Positions 53,750 through 63,122 of a stretch of DNA of 64,000 nucleotides are shown one piece after another. A program made the translations under genes and the position numbers. Under the pieces are notes generated by a model. That model was not told the origin of the DNA. It searched no databases and saw nothing but the letters and a program-made list of their open reading frames with translations. The DNA comes from Cordylochernes scorpioides. Its lineage: Eukaryota; Arthropoda; Arachnida; Pseudoscorpiones; Chernetidae. The stretch is from positions 15,414,684 to 15,478,683 of the forward strand of contig CP092870.1 in NCBI GenBank assembly GCA_030710605.1, written 5' to 3'. Numbering within the stretch: the stretch's first letter is position 1; each line of letters begins with the position of its first letter.

Positions 53750-54250
53750 ATAAAAGTGTAAACTTGTATATTTTATAATAATTCTGAGTGATAAGGAAAG
53801 AAGCACGCTATTTTTTTCAAATAAAATAAATTTACTCTGTGAAGGATCAGCCATTTCTCCTCACTTCGCCGAGAGGGATCCATCCGATCAATGCCGTGGG
53901 ACCAGATTGGGGAATGCTGAATTGGATTGGTTGAATTATCTGCGAAAAATATTCTATTATTTCTTGTGGGCATATAGATTTTAAATCTCTTGTTGATATT
54001 CCAAATCTAAATATTGTGTGAGCATTTTTAAACTGTACTTAAAATGCGTTATATATATATAATTTAACTATGGCCTGTTCTATGGTACAAAAATAACAAA
54101 GATCTAAGTTATATTAATAAAGTTATAATTAATTACATGAAATATGTGGTGAAGGTAGATAGGGACAGAGTTAATGGTTATTAATATGGTACAAGCTTAA
54201 ATAGGACTACTAACTTATGTAGCTTTGTTCAAATTACGATATATATATAT
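53750..54250. other. No recognisable gene
   Basis: A 66-codon minus-strand frame (53773-53973; PIQHSPIWSHGIDRMD) has fairly normal composition but no family I know. Confidence 0.35.
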
Positions 54251-54478
54251 TAGATAATAAAAAAGCATATATTGGATTTAATAAAAGATTTATTTTGCCA
54301 ATATTTCGGCTGGCTGAACGCCAACCTTTATCGAGGCATTACATCGTTGTATACACAAGTGAGGCTGAGTTTGTGTATACAAAGATGTAATGCCTCGATA
54401 AAGGTTGGCGTTCAGCCAGCCGAAATATTGGCAAAATAAATCTTTTATTAAATCCAATATATGCTTTTTTATTATCTA
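54251..54478. mobile_element. Foldback with 100-bp arms
   Basis: TAGATAATAAAAAAGCATAT to its inverse, closely related to 52229-52598, with only about 30 bp between the arms. Confidence 0.85.
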
Positions 54479-54626
54479 ATGAATTAAATATGGATTGCTC
54501 TATTTTCAAAATATTGTATTATTGCAACCTTCTATAATTCTATATGAAAAGTGGTTTCAATGGCAATATATATGTGAAAAAATAATATTAAAAAAAAAAA
54601 AAGGTCAGGTGTTGATATTAAAAACA

Positions 54627-54960
54627 AAGAAGGCATATCCTAACCACTAACATGAGCAGAGCACCATCTAGTGGAAGAGAAATCAACTAAACGTTGATTT
54701 AACCTGTTTCCTGATATATGGCTAACCCATTTTCTTATGCCTTCTTTGTTTTTAATATATAAATATATATAGAATAAGATTATATAAGGATGAATATATG
54801 AATAATATAATTGATAAAAATACATATATACAACAAAATAATTGATTGATATATATATTTAATTAAAAATACATATATTGGATCAAAATATCATTTATTT
54901 TACCAATATTTCAGTTGGCTGAACGCCAACCTTTATCAAGGTATTATAACATATTTAATG
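54627..54960. mobile_element. Single arms of two foldback families
   Basis: 54627-54750 is an arm of the hammerhead element (CATCTAGTGGAAGAGAAATC, TATGGCTAACCCATTTTCTT); 54873-54955 is an arm of the GGCTGGCTGAACG family (CAGTTGGCTGAACGCCAACC). Confidence 0.65.
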
Positions 54961-55239
54961 TGTGTCAACAACAAACGCAGCGCCACATAACGTCAACAGA
55001 ATTAAGTTTTAAAAATATTTCTGTTATATTCAAAGTGGATAAAAAAATTTGATATATATATATATATATGGTAATTTAAACCAACAACCCCATATTGTAT
55101 AATGCTTATAACAATATTTTCATGTTGTATAATAGAAACACATCTGTAAATGATTATACGCATTATTGACATGTGTCATTACATCATCATATGTAATGTA
55201 CTTTGTACAAACTGAAGATAAATATATAAAACTCTGTAA
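54961..55239. other. No gene seen
   Basis: AT-rich sequence with no coding potential. Confidence 0.4.
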
Positions 55240-55505
55240 TGGATTAAGAGTTGAGCTAAAGCAAGAGATTGCGATAGAAGTCCAACAACATCTAAAGATA
55301 GGAAACTGCCAGGGAGTTGCCAGAGTATAAAATTTCGCTTCCTATCCACGCTCTTGTTGCATCCGCGGAAATTCCATACTTACTCTCTCGGCAAAGATAT
55401 ATAAGACCTCCGCCCTAGCCGAAAATATAGTCACTTGATAGTCACTTCACCATCAGCGGAAGCCCTCGTCGGTTGTGTCCAAGGTCCACCTCATCGACCA
55501 TGTAG
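55240..55505 (-). mobile_element. Family R fragment
   Basis: Minus strand matches the end of 14640-14940 (GTCGATGAG, CCGACGAGGGC, GGCTAGGGCGGAGGTCTTA) and extends about 180 bp further. Confidence 0.5.
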
Positions 55506-55507
55506 AA

Positions 55508-55938
55508 CAGTACACAACAACAACAACAAAAAGCCTTTATTGGGGCCACTCGCCCCATACAGGATTCGCCAGTTCACAAGGGATAGGGAGAACACTGTGA
55601 GGCCTTTTTCCGGGATATAGTCTTGTGGAATCCAAATATCGCCATCGCTATATACCTATTCTTTGATATTTCATTAATCAGTGCCGGGAATGAAGGACAA
55701 AGTTGCCCCGTTTTATCATTTAATTTTCGTCTTTCCTCAGACAGAGCAGCACAGTCAAATAAGTAATGCAGCATCTCCGTTGTTATTCCTGATCCACAGA
55801 AAGTGCATTTCAGGTCTTCACGCCTCAATAAAATCAAATGGTGTTCTCTGAAAAAAATTGAAAGGGTTCTAAATTGTGCAATTAATCTGATGATAGGAAA
55901 AGGGAGTTCAGTTAAGAAGTATTCTTCGGTGGTAAAGG
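55508..55938 (-). pseudogene. LINE 3' end with zinc knuckle
   Basis: Minus-strand frame (55938 to 55574) reads EELPFPIIRLIAQ-like, then REHHLILLRRED and the Cys-X2-Cys-X9-His-X4-Cys motif of many LINE proteins (CTFCGSGITTEMLHYLFDC). After the stop come GAATCCTGTATGGGG, AATAAAGGC and a (TTG)n tail at about 55514. Only the last ~120 residues remain; the 5' side stops exactly where the LTR sequence begins. The exact LINE clade is not determined. Confidence 0.75.
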
Positions 55939-56193
55939 TATTATTATGTCAAATATATTTTGAATGGATTATTATTATGTAAATTTCCCTTTTGTATATA
56001 ACTGAGCCGTGTTGTTGAAATAAAGAGTTTCTTAGTAGAGCGAGAGCTTCACGTGTGTAGCCGCTGGTTTTTGTCTTCGTTATTTTCTTTCTCGCTTGAT
56101 CACCCGAGGCAGTCCAATCAATATCAAGACTTTGGGTAAAAGTCTTACTTGTTAAGAGGAGGTTTCTTCAATCTGACCTCGCGTACCTTAACA
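55939..56193 (+). repeat. 5' LTR, first 78 bp missing
   Basis: Equals 59603-59857. Contains AATAAA in GTTGAAATAAAGAG and ends ACCTTAACA. The left edge abuts the LINE fragment. Confidence 0.92.
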
Positions 56194-56198
56194 TTTAG

Positions 56199-56215
56199 TG
56201 GCGTCCCCGGGTGGG
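56199..56215 (+). other. Candidate primer-binding site
   Basis: TGGCGTCCCCGGGTGGG starts five bases after the LTR end and begins TGG, as sites complementary to a tRNA 3' CCA do. The matching tRNA is not identified; the G after CCA would suit a tRNA-Ser-type discriminator. Confidence 0.5.
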
Positions 56216-56236
56216 CTGCGTGGGCTGGTCAAGTAG

Positions 56237-56516
56237 AGAAGACGGGAAGACCTGTAGGCGCTGTCTCCCGAGGAACAGAAGGCGGGAAGACCTGTAGGCG
56301 CTGTCTCCCGAGGAACAGAAGGCGGGAAGACCTGTAGGCGCTGTCTCCCGAGGAACAGAAGGCGGGAAGACCTGTAGGCGCTGTCTCCCGAGGAACAGAA
56401 GGCGGGAAGACCTGTAGGCGCTGTCTCCCGAGGAACAGAAGGCGGGAAGACCTGTAGGCGCTGTCTCCCGAGGAACAGAAGGCGGGAAGACCTGTAGGCG
56501 CTGTCTCCCGAGTAAC
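56237..56516 (+). repeat. 40-bp minisatellite, seven units
   Basis: Unit contains GGCGGGAAGACCTGTAGGCG and CTGTCTCCCGAGGAACAGAA; seven almost identical copies inside the element's leader. The 112- and 120-codon minus frames are by-products. Confidence 0.96.
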
Positions 56517-56519
56517 AGG

Positions 56520-57480
56520 AGCTCAAGGCAAGAGAAGCTAAAGAAGCTCAAAGGCAAAGAAGCTCAAGGCAAAGAAGCTAAAGAAGCTCAAGGGAAAAGA
56601 AGCTAAAGAAGCTCAAGGGAAAAGAAAGCTAAAGAAGCTCAAGGGAAGAGAGGCTAAGGAAGCTCAAGTTAAAGGAGCTCAAGAAGCCCTTTGTTAAAGG
56701 TTAAAAAGAGCTCAGTGAAGCTCAAGGTTTAAAGGAGCTCAAAAAGCCCTTTGTTAAAGGTTAAAAAGAGCTCAGTGAAGCTCAAGGTTTAAAGGAGCTC
56801 AAGAAGCCCTTTGTTAAAGGTTTAAAGGAGCCCAAGAAGCCCTTTGTTAAAGGTTTAAAGGAGCAAGGGAAGCCCTTTGTTAGAGGTTAAAAAGAGCTCA
56901 GTGAAGCTCAAGGTTTAAAGGAGCTCAAGAAGCCCTTTGTTAAAGGTTAAAAAGAGCTCAGTGAAGCTCAAGGTTTAAAGGAGCTCAAGAAGCCCTTTGT
57001 TAAAGGTTTAAAGGAGCCCAAGAAGCCCTTTGTTAAAGGTTTAAAGGAGCAAGGGAAGCTCTTTGTTAGAGGTTAAAAAGAGCTCAGTGAAGCTCAAGGT
57101 TTAAAGGAGCTCAAGAAGCCCTTTGTTAGAGGTTTAAAGGAGCTCAAGAAGCCCTTTGTTAAAGGTTTAAAGGAGCTCGAGAAGCCCTTCGTTAAAGGTT
57201 TAAAGGAGCTCAAGAAGCCCTTTGTTAAAGGTTTAAAGGAGCTCAAGAAGCCCTTTGTTAGAGGTTTAAAGGAGCTCAAGAAGCCCTTTGTTAAAGGTTT
57301 AAAGGAGCTCAAGAAGCCCTTTGTTAAAGGTTTAAAGGAGCTCAAGAAGCCCTTTGTTAAAGGTTTAAGGGAGCTCAAGAAGCCCTTTGTTAAAGGTTTA
57401 AAAGGAGCTCAAGAGGCCCTTTGTTAAAGGTTTAAAGGAGCTCAAAAAGCCCTTTGTTAAAGGTTAAAAGGAGCTCAAGG
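56520..57480 (+). repeat. AAGCTC-rich and 33-bp tandem repeats
   Basis: First short AAGAAGCTCAAGGGAAAAG units, then units with AAAGAGCTCAGTGAAGCTCA, then about twelve 33-bp units containing GGAGCTCAAGAAGCCCTTTG and TTAAAGGTTTAAA. The plus frame has a stop (TTAA) in each unit; the minus frame is open for 94 codons (SLKPLTKGFLS). Confidence 0.93.
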
Positions 57481-57588
57481 GAAAAGTGAAGCTCAAGTAA
57501 GGCAAAGAAGTTGAAGAAGCTACAGGGTGAAAGGCTACCTACAAGGTAAAAGGATACCTACAAGGTGAAAGGATAACTACAAGGTGAG

Positions 57589-59427
57589 ATGGAGGAAGTT
57601 AGCAGAAGGCGTAGAAAGGCGATAAGAGGCGTTTTTACCGAGGTGGTAAATGATATGAATACAGAGTTAAGGGATCCTCTTATTGATAAAAGTGGCATAT
57701 ATGCAAAATTTGATAGATTAGAATCTCTCCATTTGGAGCTGGTGGCATTGAATGAACGATGCCAGGCAATTTTATTGGCCAAAGATGAGGCTACTGACGA
57801 TGAAATTGATAAAGAATTTGAGGATTGTGAAGTCTACATCACGGAAAGATATTATTTGAAGGCTAGAATTCGCATAATGCGTGAGCAGGATAGGGATGCT
57901 CAGGTCAAGACTTCTCAAATTCCACCAGGGGCGTCTAGTGCCTCTCCGAATTCAGAAACCGATAATCAGAAAGTTATCAAACTTCAGACTATTTCTACGT
58001 CTCTATCGAAAAGCCCGGAAGAGTCCATGAAAAATGGAATTGAAGACGTGGAAAAAGAGGATTCTGTAAAAACTGCTAGAGCTACGGATGTGAAGCCTGC
58101 TCTAGCTAAAGCTAGAATACTAAAGGAAGCTTGTTCAGCTCCCTCTATAATAGATATTGAATATGAGGACAAAAAAGGTGCTGTGAATGCTATTAAAGAA
58201 AAGGAATTGAACGAGGCAGTTAAATGCAATGAAATGAAGGATTCTGAAACTGCAGTTGATAGCTATGTAGGTGTGAAGGAAGCTGAGGCTAAAGACAAAG
58301 CAAATGAAGCGGAAGCAAAACCTGATAAAGTGAATTCTAAAGACGGAGATAAAGGAGATCAAGTAAAAGAATCTGAAGCAGGAGATGAAGGCGACGGAAA
58401 AAAGGATTCTGAAGCGAAGCCTAAGGGCGAAGGCGTAAAGGAATCTGAAGCGAATCCTAAGGACGAAGGAATAAAGGATTCTAAAGATGAGCCTAAGGGC
58501 GACGGAGTAGGGGATTCTAAAGATGAGCCTAAGGGCGACGGAGTAAAGGATTCTGAAGATGAGCCTAAGGGCGACGGAGTAAAGGATTCTGAAGATGAGC
58601 CTAAGGGCGACGGAGTAAATGATCCTGAAGCAAGACCAACTGGAGATACGGAATCTAAAATAAAGAATAAGGGAGATCTACAAAAACTTAAGGGCAACCC
58701 AGGGGATTGGCTCTCAAGGTTGGGGCAATTTGGTAGAAATAATGCCAATGAAAAATATGAAGAGGCAAATTTAAAGGATAGGGAAGATTCTGAAGCGAAG
58801 CCTAAGGGCGACGGAGTAAAGGATTCTGAGACTGCAATTAAAGGTTATAAACCGGTGAGCAATTCTAGAGCAGTAGCTGAGGGTACTGATTCAAAGGTGG
58901 AAGAAGAAAAGATAGATGCAGAACAGGGTACTGATTCAAGGGTGGAAGAAAACCCAGATGCAGAACAAGGTACTGAATCAAGGATGGAGGAAGGGATTAT
59001 TGATACAAAGGATTGGTTGAATGATGGGTTCATCGAAGGAGTTGATGAAATTCCACCTGAGGGAAAAGGATACTGGTTTCCTGATCGCCCTGTATTTGGG
59101 TGTGAGTCCGAAACAACGCCTATACGGCCAGTATGTGACGGCGCTTCCTGTCGAGGACACGGCGCACGCGCCTTAAGACGGTATTTGAAGAGGAGACCCA
59201 TTCTACTGAGGAGAATCCCGGAAATAAGGATGAAATATCGGGAGAATAGATTCGGAATTTTGGCCGACATGGGGAGATATTTCCAGGTGATGGCTATCAA
59301 GGAAAATGATTGGGACTACCTCCGATTTCTTTGGAAGAGGAAGATGGACGCTTGTGGGGCAATCTCCGGTGGTGTGTATGGAGAGGGTGCCGCAGTATGC
59401 CGAGGAGAAGATGGTTTTCCTGGATAA
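57589..59427 (+). CDS. Gag-like start fused to reverse-transcriptase start, 612 codons
   Basis: Single unbroken frame of the LTR element. Residues 1-110 are charged and helical, with the layout of BEL/Pao gag N-termini (IYAKFDRLESLHLELVALNE, then DEIDKEFEDCEVYI). Residues 110-270 are low-complexity; about 270-350 hold six 12-residue repeats around DEPKGDGVKDSE, and 430-470 hold three EQGTDSRVEE repeats. Residues about 494-585 resemble the beginning of a BEL/Pao reverse transcriptase: PVFGCESETTPIRPVCDGAS, a GILADMGRYFQV segment in the place of motif A with the metal-binding Asp at about 560, and WDYLRFLW. Motif B, YXDD and everything downstream are missing. The reading frame has stayed open across the deletion joint. 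Could act in trans as gag; polymerase activity is not expected. Confidence 0.82.
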   Translation: MEEVSRRRRKAIRGVFTEVVNDMNTELRDPLIDKSGIYAKFDRLESLHLELVALNERCQAILLAKDEATDDEIDKEFEDCEVYITERYYLKARIRIMREQDRDAQVKTSQIPPGASSASPNSETDNQKVIKLQTISTSLSKSPEESMKNGIEDVEKEDSVKTARATDVKPALAKARILKEACSAPSIIDIEYEDKKGAVNAIKEKELNEAVKCNEMKDSETAVDSYVGVKEAEAKDKANEAEAKPDKVNSKDGDKGDQVKESEAGDEGDGKKDSEAKPKGEGVKESEANPKDEGIKDSKDEPKGDGVGDSKDEPKGDGVKDSEDEPKGDGVKDSEDEPKGDGVNDPEARPTGDTESKIKNKGDLQKLKGNPGDWLSRLGQFGRNNANEKYEEANLKDREDSEAKPKGDGVKDSETAIKGYKPVSNSRAVAEGTDSKVEEEKIDAEQGTDSRVEENPDAEQGTESRMEEGIIDTKDWLNDGFIEGVDEIPPEGKGYWFPDRPVFGCESETTPIRPVCDGASCRGHGARALRRYLKRRPILLRRIPEIRMKYRENRFGILADMGRYFQVMAIKENDWDYLRFLWKRKMDACGAISGGVYGEGAAVCRGEDGFPG

Positions 59428-59504
59428 GAGCCTGGGCTCCCTGCCACGGTGTCCCACCTACCAGGATCCCCCCATCACGGTGGAACGGATTTTTTTCTTT
59501 TTAC

Positions 59505-59522
59505 AAAAAAGAAAGGTGGGGG
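59505..59522 (+). other. Polypurine tract
   Basis: AAAAAAGAAAGGTGGGGG lies two bases before the 3' LTR, the usual place for second-strand priming. Confidence 0.8.
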
Positions 59523-59524
59523 TA

Positions 59525-59857
59525 TGTTAAAAGTCGTGGCATAGAATATGTAAATATATTTTTGAGTGTATAACTTGGAATGTAAATTTCTTTTAAATGA
59601 ATTATTATTATGTCAAATATATTTTGAATGGATTATTATTATGTAAATTTCCCTTTTGTATATAACTGAGCCGTGTTGTTGAAATAAAGAGTTTCTTAGT
59701 AGAGCGAGAGCTTCACGTGTGTAGCCGCTGGTTTTTGTCTTCGTTATTTTCTTTCTCGCTTGATCACCCGAGGCAGTCCAATCAATATCAAGACTTTGGG
59801 TAAAAGTCTTACTTGTTAAGAGGAGGTTTCTTCAATCTGACCTCGCGTACCTTAACA
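59525..59857 (+). repeat. 3' LTR, complete
   Basis: 333 bp, from TGTTAAAAGTCG to ACCTTAACA (inverted TGTTAA/TTAACA), with AATAAA at 59683. Confidence 0.92.
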
Positions 59858-59859
59858 CC

Positions 59860-60275
59860 AACAGTCCTTAGCAACTTTCCAGACACCATCTAGTGTTCGG
59901 TTTGCTAGATCTAAAAGCAGTTTTTAGCAAGCCAAAATCAATAGGGGCCATGTCTGGAGATTTGGCAGCGATGTGCTTAAAAGGGATGTACGAAATGCCG
60001 GTTTCATCCCTTTTTTTGGTATTGGCGTGTTGAATGTGAGGTTTGACTCGTGGCTCTATCCTGGTGCAGCCACACGGATCTCGAGTCACTTGGATGCAAA
60101 AATGGGACTTCATTGTCCATTAATGGGTGTAAGAGAAGTCTTTGGTAGATTTGCGAATTTATCTTGACATTTGAGTCACCTTCTTCATAGAAAGCTTCCT
60201 ATTGTAGCATAAACCTGCAACGATAACAAAGCCCTTTGAGAACCTTTCCTTGCATTGCTTGACCCAGTTCTGAAA
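59860..60275 (-). pseudogene. Tc1/mariner-superfamily transposase relic
   Basis: Across frameshifts the minus strand gives YNRKLS..., then a VWLHQDRATSQTS segment (second acid) and AAKSPDMAPIDFG (third acid position) followed by LLKTAF. The order and spacing are those of Tc1/mariner-type transposases. No terminal repeats found; the LTR element is inserted right beside it. Confidence 0.6.
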
Positions 60276-60279
60276 GGTA

Positions 60280-60565
60280 TTTGAGAGTATAGGCCATGAT
60301 AAGCATGATGGGTAAAAGTTAGCGACTGTTTTTGTTGTAAGTGCACCACATGTCTACACATGTGTAGAGCAGTTCGACTTTTGCACTTACAAATGTGCCA
60401 GAGTCTCGTTTGGTTACTTGCACTCGCTGGTGGGGTTGGACTTTTTCCAGAATCGGGGTCATTGGAGCATTTTTTTTATTCAGAAAAAAGTGCCTAATGC
60501 GGGATTCGATCCCGGGTCGTAGAGGTCGAAAACCAACGGTTTAGACCATCCTTCCACCGACCCCC
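60280..60565 (-). mobile_element. tRNA-derived SINE
   Basis: Head at right (GGTTTTCGACCTCTACGACC and B box GGGATCGAATCCC), body and ACATGTGTAGAC block; the tail ends at GGCCTATACTCTC, slightly truncated. Confidence 0.88.
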
Positions 60566-60659
60566 ACCAAACCTTGTTTGGCTTCTATAGATGAAGTTGG
60601 CTTTACTTTCTTCTTGCACCTATCATGTGACTCCTCAATCAACAAGATACAAATTCTTT

Positions 60660-60800
60660 TATTTATTTACAGTGAAATCTGAAACAAAAGCTATAACAAG
60701 CCCAATCCTGAGTTATTGAAATTATGTGATGTTTCGGTAACAGCATTATTACCATCACACATCAGACAAAAGTACTAAAATACATAAACACATTGTATAT
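60660..60800. mobile_element. Fragment with degraded hammerhead-like hairpin
   Basis: Minus strand: GTGATG, stem GGTAA/TTACC, GAAACATC. Resembles the centre of 6645-6795. Core bases are incomplete. Confidence 0.4.
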
Positions 60801-60832
60801 GTAAAACATATAGAATACGTCATTTATAGATA

Positions 60833-61140
60833 CACTACTGGCCATCCAAATTACAACACCGAGAAAGACAAGAGATACCACATCACAATTTATTTGTAGA
60901 TAACATGTTGACCAAGTATCAAATTTATAGACTTCCGCGAAGTGTGGTTCCTGCTAGAATCAGTAGCCAGAGTAGCCGTCATTATTGGAGATCACCGCTG
61001 CCACACGCCTCGGCATTGATTCAGACTTTGGATGTGTTCTTGGGGTACAGCAGACCGAGCAGCTTCCACACGTTGGCCTGATTTGGCAGCTGGTGATGTA
61101 ATCTGGGTCAATCGTTGAGGACCACATGTTTTCTATCGGT
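60833..61140 (-). pseudogene. Tc1-like element, 3' remnant
   Basis: Starts after TA with CACTACTGGCCATCCAAATT, a typical Tc1-type terminal repeat. The minus strand gives PIENMW (third catalytic Glu region) and SMPRRVAAVISNN, the usual Tc1 C-terminus, joined by frameshifted sequence. The left (5') part of the gene is missing. Confidence 0.8.
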
Positions 61141-61251
61141 GAAATTTATAATTGATATATATATATATATATAATCGAGGGCACTTATATATATGTACGT
61201 TGGTTCCAATATAGCGTCTAAACAAATTGAAATATATTTTATAAAATTATA
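61141..61251. repeat. TA-rich simple repeat
   Basis: (TA)n at 61158-61174 and TA-rich flanks. Confidence 0.6.
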
Positions 61252-61568
61252 TATTATGAAAAAGGCATCTCCTTATCGTGCAACTGAAAGTTGCTGATGG
61301 CTTGCGCCATCTATCGGAATAAATATCAACTATTCTCGTTGATTTTTAATTATTCCAGAATTGGCCAAATACCCATTCTTGATTAATCAAGAAAAGCTAC
61401 GGACGCGTTTCGGACTGTTGGCCCTCATCATTAACCAAGAATGGGTATTTGAGACCAATTCTGGAATGATTATAAATCAACGAGAATAGTTTATATTTAT
61501 TCCGATAGATGGCGCAAGCCAATGGCAACTTTCAGTTGCACGATAAGGAGATGCCTTTTTCATAATTT
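61252..61568. mobile_element. Complete foldback with mutated hammerhead centre
   Basis: Inverted arms of about 130 bp: AAAGGCATCTCCTTATCGTG to the inverse CACGATAAGGAGATGCCTTT. The centre (61397-61432, minus strand) reads ATGATGA, stem GGGC/GTCC with loop CAACA, GAAA, ACG...CGT, A. The first core C is A and stem I is poor. Best view of the whole foldback plan. Confidence 0.85.
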
Positions 61569-61672
61569 ATGCCCATTATCCCAGTACAATATCACATTTT
61601 TACTATTTTTTCACAAAATTATATATGTTTTGTTTTGACACATCTTGTTTATTATGTGTTTATATACATGTA

Positions 61673-62952
61673 CCAGGTCTATTAGTATGAAACGCGAAAA
61701 TTTTCAGTGAATTCAAAAGTTCACCAATTCCATACAACAAAAGATTTTTTATTCAAAGTAACTGCCCTGATTAGCTATACACTCGGACCACTTTTCAGGC
61801 AATTTTCGAATTCCTTGTCTGAAAAATTCTATTCATTTTGAGTCGAACCAGTCAACAAGCCATTTTCGGAGTATGTCTGAGTTCGAAAATTCCTGGTTTT
61901 TTAGGACGTGTCCTAAAGATGTGAAAAGGTGGTAGTTCTACGGCGCTAAGTCTGGTGAGTACGGCGGGTGAGGTAAGAGTTCCCAGCCCAAGTCCTTTAT
62001 AGTGTTTTGACCACTGTAGCGTTGTGGGCTGGAGCGTTGTCATGCTGCAGTATCAGCTTGTTGTGCTTTTCACGCAATTCCGGTCTTTTTTCATTCAATG
62101 CCTCTCTCAAACTGTGCATTTGTTGTTCGTAGCGACTAGTATTGACCGTTTCGCCAGGTTTCAGGAGTTTGAAATACACTACGCCGGTCTGGTTCCACCA
62201 TACGCAAAGCATTGCCTTTTTTCCTAAGCTATTGGGCCTAGGCTTCCGTTTTGGAAATTGGCCGAGCAGGCCCCACGACTTTTGGCGCATAGGATTGCTG
62301 AAGTGGATCGATTTCTCATCAGAAGTTACGATTCGGTGCAAAAAATGACTTCTTTTCATGCCTGGCGAGCAGCCCTTCGCAGGTTACCAGACGCCTTTCT
62401 TGCTGCCTTTCGCTCAACTCGTGGGGGACCTATCTGGAAAGCTTTTGGGTCATTCTGAGGCTGTATAAACGTAGGGAAACAGAACCTTGAGACACCTGGA
62501 GCTGTTTCGCGAGTTTCTCCTGCGTTTGGGTACTGTCGTCATCCAACTCCGAACTTCCGTCCTCGAACTTTTGGTGCGGTTTTCCACGTGGTTCATTATC
62601 AAGTTCGAAATCGCCACTTTGGAATTTTTTAAACCACCTGTAACATTGTGATTTGCTCAGAGCGTGGTCGCCGTGAACTTCCTCCAGCATTCGGTGGGCT
62701 TCAGTGGCACATTTCTTCCAGTTGAAGGCGAACAACAAAACTTCCCGCAAATGGGCACTTTTTGGCTCGGAAATCACCATTTTCCACGGGCTCCAGAAAT
62801 TTTCCACGATTTGAATTTTTCTAAAACTCCACGCATGCTGATGCCACGTGAGTCAAAAAACAAAATGCCTTCAACAGCGCCACCGTCGGCTCAAATAAAG
62901 TTGCACAGCGCCCTCTGGCAGCCATTTTCGCGTTTCATACTAATAGACCTGG
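61673..62952 (-). mobile_element. Complete mariner element, second family
   Basis: 1280 bp; ends CCAGGTCTATTAGTATGAAA and CGCGAAAAT, identical (inverse) at the right for about 28 bases. TA on both sides (61671-61672, 62953-62954). Confidence 0.95.
61850..62807 (-). pseudogene. Mariner transposase, inactivated
   Basis: First piece (62807-62430): HTH region (HLREVLLFAF, ALSKSQCYRWFKKFQSGDFE, VSQGSVSLRL). After a frameshift the second piece (62359-61997) has FLHRIVTSDEKSIHF with the first Asp, and LILQHDNAPAH with the second. After another shift comes a YSPDLAP segment followed by a stop and NYHLF, where the third catalytic Asp has become Asn. Multiple lesions; dead. Confidence 0.9.
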
Positions 62953-63122
62953 TATACTCGTATATAACGACAGATGCTCTCTCTATCAAAATGCGTCACA
63001 TAAGTTGATAATATAGATGAGATTATTTGAAGGAATTAAAAATAAATCAGATTAGTTAACCCTCTAAGAAGTTGGCATAATAAATTTTCACGTTATATAT
63101 CTCTCTAAATCCTGGTATACTG

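Larger units (their letters stand above)
55939..59857 (+). mobile_element. BEL/Pao-type LTR element, non-autonomous
   Basis: Partial 5' LTR (55939-56193), primer-binding-like site, tandem repeats, one long reading frame, purine tract, complete 3' LTR (59525-59857). The 255 bp of LTR sequence present twice are identical as far as I can read, so the insertion or last gene conversion is recent. No protease, RNase H or integrase and only a stub of reverse transcriptase, so it must depend on a full-length relative. CCAAC follows the 3' LTR; the left target copy is lost with the first 78 bp of the 5' LTR. Confidence 0.9.

Noticed and set aside
53773..53973. 66-codon minus frame with near-normal composition
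   Set aside because: No recognisable family and no splice or poly(A) support; kept only as a gap note.
56188..57378. Minus-strand repeat proteins of 94-120 codons in the LTR element
   Set aside because: By-products of 40-bp and 33-bp tandem repeats on the strand opposite to the element's gene.
58135..59300. Minus-strand frames opposite the 612-codon gene
   Set aside because: Antisense shadows of an acidic, lysine-rich coding sequence.
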